From: Alphaproteobacteria bacterium
GTDB lineage: Bacteria > Pseudomonadota > Alphaproteobacteria > ATCC43930 > CGMCC-115725
NCBI GenBank assembly: GCA_005888515.1
Contig: VAZR01000083.1
Span: forward strand, 1 to 8,909
Reading direction: 5' to 3'
Length of the DNA: 8,909 nucleotides
The translations under genes and the position numbers were made by a program. Shown piece by piece: positions 6,568 through 8,909 of the stretch; positions within the stretch are counted from its first letter, which is position 1; each line of letters begins with the position of its first letter. Below the pieces are notes generated by a model that had not been told where the DNA came from, searched no databases, and saw nothing but the letters and a program-made list of their open reading frames with translations.

Positions 6568-6693
6568 CCTGCATTTTCCGATTACAACGTCGCCGATATC
6601 GGGCTGGCCGATTGGGGCCGCAAGGAAATCGCGATCGCCGAGACCGAGATGCCGGGGCTGATGGCCTTGCGCGACGAGTTCGGCACGTCCTAA
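6565..6693 (+). CDS. Possible 42-residue N-terminal AhcY peptide
   Basis: Product expected from the intact start signals if translation stops at the TAA. It contains the N-terminal segment of the substrate-binding domain (VADIGLADWGRKEIAIAET). It would lack every catalytic residue and is probably not functional alone. Listed because it is what the ribosome would make from the evident start site. Confidence 0.35.
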   Translation: MPAFSDYNVADIGLADWGRKEIAIAETEMPGLMALRDEFGTS

Positions 6694-6729
6694 CCGCTGT
6701 CCGGCGCCCACATCGTCGGCTGACTGCAT

Positions 6730-7860
6730 ATGACGATCCAGACCGCCGTGCTGATCGAGACGCTGACCCATCTCGGCGCGACGGTGCGGTGGAGCTCGTG
6801 CAACATCTACTCGACGCAGGATCATGCCGCCGCGGGGATCGCGGCCACGGGCATCCCGGTCTTCGCCTGGAAGGGCGAGACCGAGGAAGAATACGAATGG
6901 TGCATCGAGCAGACGTTGCAGGGTCCGTCAGGTTGGACGCCGAACATGATCCTCGACGATGGCGGCGACGCCACGAAGATCATTCATGACCATCACCCGC
7001 ATCTGTTGAACCAGATCCGCGGCATCTCCGAAGAAACCACGACGGGGGTCGCGCGGCTTTACGAGATGATGCGCGAGGGAACGCTGAAAGCGCCGGCGAT
7101 CAACGTCAATGACAGCGTCACCAAATCGAAATTCGACAATCTGTACGGCTGCCGCGAGAGCCTGGTCGACGGCATCAAACGCGCGACCGACGTCATGCTG
7201 GCCGGCAAGGTCGCGGTGGTTTGCGGCTATGGCAATGTCGGCAAGGGCTCGGCGGCGAGCCTCAGAGGCCAAGGCGCCCGCGTGCTGGTGACCGAAGTCG
7301 ACCCGATCTGCGCGCTGCAGGCGGCGATGGAGGGTTATCAGGTCACCACGATGGACGAGGCGGCGCCGATCGCCGACATCTTCGTCACCGCGACCGGCTG
7401 CACCGACGTCATCACGCTCGACCACATGCGGCAGATGCACGACCGCGCGATCGTCTGCAACATCGGTCATTTCGACAGCGAGATCCAGATCGGCGCGATG
7501 CGCAACTACATCTGGGAAGAGGTCAAGCCGCAGGTCGACGAGGTCGTCTTTCCCGACGGCAAGCGGCTGATCGTCCTGGCCAAGGGGCGGCTGGTCAATC
7601 TCGGCTGCGCCACGGGCCATCCGAGCTTTGTGATGAGCGCCTCGTTCACCAACCAGGTGCTGGCACAAATCGAGCTGTGGACGAATCACGGCAAGTACGA
7701 AAACAAGGTCTATGTCCTGCCGAAGCATCTCGACGAGAAAGTCGCCCAGCTGCATCTCGACAAGCTCGGGGTCAAGCTGACCCAGCTGAGCCCGATTCAG
7801 GCGGATTATCTGGGGGTTACGGCGGCCGGTCCGTTCAAGCCAGAATATTATCGTTACTAG
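6730..7860 (+). CDS. ahcY: Uninterrupted 376-codon adenosylhomocysteinase remainder (possible restart product)
   Basis: An open frame from ATG 6730 (codon 56 of ahcY) to TAG 7860. It keeps nearly the whole enzyme: the substrate domain residues ILDDGGD, EETTTGV and DSVTKSKFDN (equivalent to human Asp131, Glu156, Lys186, Asp190 and Asn191), the Rossmann loop GYGNVGKGSAAS, NIGHFD and the C-terminal KPEYYRY that reaches the neighbouring subunit. It lacks the conserved catalytic His55, which is encoded one codon before this ATG (L54-H55-M56), and the N-terminal helices. No ribosome-binding site precedes the ATG. Automated annotation would probably call this as a short ahcY; activity is doubtful unless translation begins at CTG 6724 or stops are read through. 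Confidence 0.55.
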   Translation: MTIQTAVLIETLTHLGATVRWSSCNIYSTQDHAAAGIAATGIPVFAWKGETEEEYEWCIEQTLQGPSGWTPNMILDDGGDATKIIHDHHPHLLNQIRGISEETTTGVARLYEMMREGTLKAPAINVNDSVTKSKFDNLYGCRESLVDGIKRATDVMLAGKVAVVCGYGNVGKGSAASLRGQGARVLVTEVDPICALQAAMEGYQVTTMDEAAPIADIFVTATGCTDVITLDHMRQMHDRAIVCNIGHFDSEIQIGAMRNYIWEEVKPQVDEVVFPDGKRLIVLAKGRLVNLGCATGHPSFVMSASFTNQVLAQIELWTNHGKYENKVYVLPKHLDEKVAQLHLDKLGVKLTQLSPIQADYLGVTAAGPFKPEYYRY

Positions 7861-7967
7861 ACGACGGGGCGCGAGCGCGACCGCTCAACTTACCGCGGCG
7901 GAACCGCTTTTCCCGGATTGCCGCGGACACCCCCGTGGCCTCCGCGCCTTTCGCCGCTCCTTTGAAA

Positions 7968-8279
7968 ATGACCCGTGCTCTGCGAGTCTGTGCACGAGCC
8001 ACGATTTTAGCCGGGACGATGCTGCTGGCTGCGTGCTCCACCGTTGATCGGTATCCAATGCAAAATCCACAGACAGGCAAAATTGTATATTGCACTACGG
8101 GGCCTTATCGATTTATGCCTTCCGGCCATAATATGGATATTGCCCATTACTGTGTTCGGCTATGCGCTAGCAAGGGATTTAACCGGACTGATGGACCAAA
8201 TGTCGTGATCATCCATCCACGTTTATATGAATACGAGGAGGAAGCAAGGCGACTGACCCCTAAGGAGTGCTCATCCTAA
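7968..8279 (+). CDS. Small hypothetical lipoprotein
   Basis: A 103-residue protein of unrecognised family. Residues 1-22 form a lipoprotein signal: Arg-containing N-region, hydrophobic stretch ATILAGTMLLAA, and lipobox LAAC with Cys23 as the predicted lipidation site, so it should be anchored in the envelope. The mature part (about 81 residues) starts CSTVDRYPMQNPQTGKIVYC and has four further cysteines, which could form disulfides in the periplasm. The ATG at 7968 is chosen because it gives the best signal peptide; GTG 7935 and TTG 7962 are in-frame alternatives, and no clear ribosome-binding site is visible. The mature part is AT-rich (8041-8100 is about 43% GC) compared with neighbours, suggesting foreign origin. 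It follows ahcY by 107 bp and is convergent with brnA. Confidence 0.7.
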   Translation: MTRALRVCARATILAGTMLLAACSTVDRYPMQNPQTGKIVYCTTGPYRFMPSGHNMDIAHYCVRLCASKGFNRTDGPNVVIIHPRLYEYEEEARRLTPKECSS

Positions 8280-8356
8280 CGAGCCAGTCATCTCGAACCA
8301 GGTGACGCCGCTGGGGTCGCGTGGGACGGTGCCAATGAGTGCGTGTGGTACGCCTC

Positions 8357-8623
8357 CTAGTCGGCATCTGCCTTTTCTGCCAACCATGTCTTGATCAACG
8401 ACTGGTAGGGCACGTCGCGCTTGTTAGCGGCGATCTTGATGCGTTCCAAAAGCGTCACCGGCAAGCGCAATGAGATCGACCGTGTCGACGGCCTCAGATT
8501 GGGCAGCCGCACCCGCTCGGCCTTGGCCCAATCGACATAATCGCTTGAGTCATGGGTCTCCCAAAAGTACCGCTCTTCCGCTTGGTCGCGGAATTGCGGA
8601 AGTGGCCTAGTTTTCCTGCTCAT
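8357..8623 (-). CDS. brnA: BrnA/CopG-type antitoxin
   Basis: An 88-residue antitoxin-like protein. The N-terminal half has the FWETHDSSDYVDWAKAERV segment (about 20-38) typical of CopG-type antitoxins paired with BrnT. The C-terminal half is a ribbon-helix-helix DNA-binding fold: STRSISLRLPVTLLERIKI (about 46-64) followed by ANKRDVPYQSLIKTWLAEK. It should bind and neutralise the toxin and repress the operon promoter, which would lie upstream of brnT, outside the window. Its ATG lies inside the end of the toxin gene (17-bp overlap), so both are co-transcribed with the toxin first, the usual brnTA order. It is convergent with the lipoprotein gene, with 77 bp between the stops. Confidence 0.88.
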   Translation of the reverse strand: MSRKTRPLPQFRDQAEERYFWETHDSSDYVDWAKAERVRLPNLRPSTRSISLRLPVTLLERIKIAANKRDVPYQSLIKTWLAEKADAD

Positions 8624-8909
8624 AACGGTGCCTTTCCTTGCGGTGCATCGCGCGGGCCGAAATAACTCGGATCATCGTGCCGTCGCGGCGCAGGGTGAAG
8701 GTGATGTGTAGAAGACGCCCGGCGTCAGTGCGGCCTAACGCGTGCAACCGGACCTCGCGATCGCTATGCCGTGCATCCGCTGCGACCAAGAGAGGCTCGC
8801 TGAAGAAGACCTGCTCGGCCTCGGCCTGCGTGACGCCATGCTTATCAACGCTCTTGCGACTGTTACCTTCGTCCCAGTCAAACCCTTCGATCCGCTGCCA
8901 ATCTATCAT
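8607..8909 (-). CDS. brnT: BrnT-type toxin (ribonuclease), start at window edge
   Basis: A 100-residue protein of the BrnT family, RelE-like-fold toxins that inhibit translation by RNA cleavage in the type II BrnTA systems. Visible family features: GFDWDEGNSRKSVDKHGVT (about 9-27), the AEQVFFSEP segment, the HSDREVRLHALGRTDAGRLL stretch (about 48-67) and the C-terminal IRVISARAMHRKERHRYEQ (about 80-98). Length is normal for the family, so the ATG at the very edge (8909-8907) may be the true start, but a start further upstream outside the window cannot be excluded. The stop overlaps the brnA start. Key basic residues look intact, so the module is probably active. Confidence 0.88.
   Translation of the reverse strand: MIDWQRIEGFDWDEGNSRKSVDKHGVTQAEAEQVFFSEPLLVAADARHSDREVRLHALGRTDAGRLLHITFTLRRDGTMIRVISARAMHRKERHRYEQEN

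Larger units (their letters stand above)
6565..7860 (+). pseudogene. ahcY: S-adenosylhomocysteinase gene with two in-frame stop codons
   Basis: The frame from ATG 6565 to TAG 7860 is 432 codons including the final stop, the expected length for this enzyme, which hydrolyses S-adenosylhomocysteine to adenosine and homocysteine with bound NAD. Codons 1-42 read MPAFSDYNVADIGLADWGRK to RDEFGTS, a normal N-terminus. Codon 43 is TAA (6691-6693); codons 44-52 read PLSGAHIVG; codon 53 is TGA (6721-6723); codon 54 onward reads LHMTIQTAVLIETL, again normal. No insertion or deletion is needed to join the parts. The rest keeps ILDDGGD, EETTTGV, DSVTKSKFDN, a GYGNVGKG nucleotide-binding loop, NIGHFD, GHPSFVMS and the C-terminal KPEYYRY. 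Promoter, operator and ribosome-binding site are intact, so loss is recent, or the gene is recoded or split, or there are sequence errors. Confidence 0.85.

Noticed and set aside
6565..7860. Stop-codon reassignment as explanation for the ahcY stops
   Set aside because: Both TAA and TGA would need a sense meaning, yet chvI, chvG, hprK, ptsM, ptsH and ptsI end in TGA at the expected lengths and the lipoprotein ends in TAA.
7895..7911. GCGG-cggaa-CCGC followed by TTTT after ahcY as an intrinsic terminator
   Set aside because: Only a 4-bp stem and four T; too weak to call.
8280..8356. Possible gene remnant between the lipoprotein and brnA stops
   Set aside because: Three different frames read like plausible protein (for example GVTWFEMTGS on the minus strand), which is expected by chance in 77 GC-rich bases; none could be assigned.

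Overview
The window looks like an alphaproteobacterial chromosome: high GC through most of it, and the gene order chvI-chvG-hprK-(EIIA-Man)-ptsH-ptsI-ahcY, which is a typical alphaproteobacterial neighbourhood. A canonical enzyme I gene directly after ptsH, rather than a distant GAF-containing PtsP, is more like Rhodospirillales/Acetobacterales-type lineages than Sinorhizobium or Brucella, but the order cannot be fixed from this window alone.

Layout. A truncated HugZ/pyridoxamine-phosphate-oxidase-like gene (minus strand, 1-475) is divergent from a tightly packed plus-strand cluster. The cluster starts with the response regulator ChvI (GTG start at 720) and the membrane histidine kinase ChvG, whose ORF overlaps chvI. 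It continues with the short alphaproteobacterial HPr kinase HprK, whose GTG overlaps the chvG stop. After a 348-bp gap that holds strong RNA-type secondary structure come EIIA-Man (ptsM), HPr (ptsH) and enzyme I (ptsI), all with overlapping ends. No PTS permease (EIIB/EIIC) is present, so this is a signalling phosphorelay: PEP -> EI -> HPr(His33) -> EIIA(His9), with HprK available to modify HPr Ser64. Co-location with ChvGI suggests joint control of envelope/acid stress and carbon status.

Downstream of ptsI is S-adenosylhomocysteinase (ahcY). It has a strong promoter (TTGACG-N17-TATGTT) with a perfect 16-bp palindrome in its spacer, which fits an ArsR-type SAM-cycle repressor operator (SahR-like), and a good ribosome-binding site. 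The reading frame, however, is broken by two in-frame stop codons, TAA at codon 43 and TGA at codon 53, with no frameshift. The following 376 codons are intact and highly conserved in appearance. This is the most striking observation in the window: a recently broken or split housekeeping gene, or something stranger.

The right end is accessory-like: a small unrecognised lipoprotein gene whose mature part is clearly AT-richer than its surroundings, then on the minus strand a BrnT/BrnA-type toxin-antitoxin pair whose toxin gene reaches the window edge. I saw no tRNA, rRNA, CRISPR array, complete insertion sequence or phage gene.
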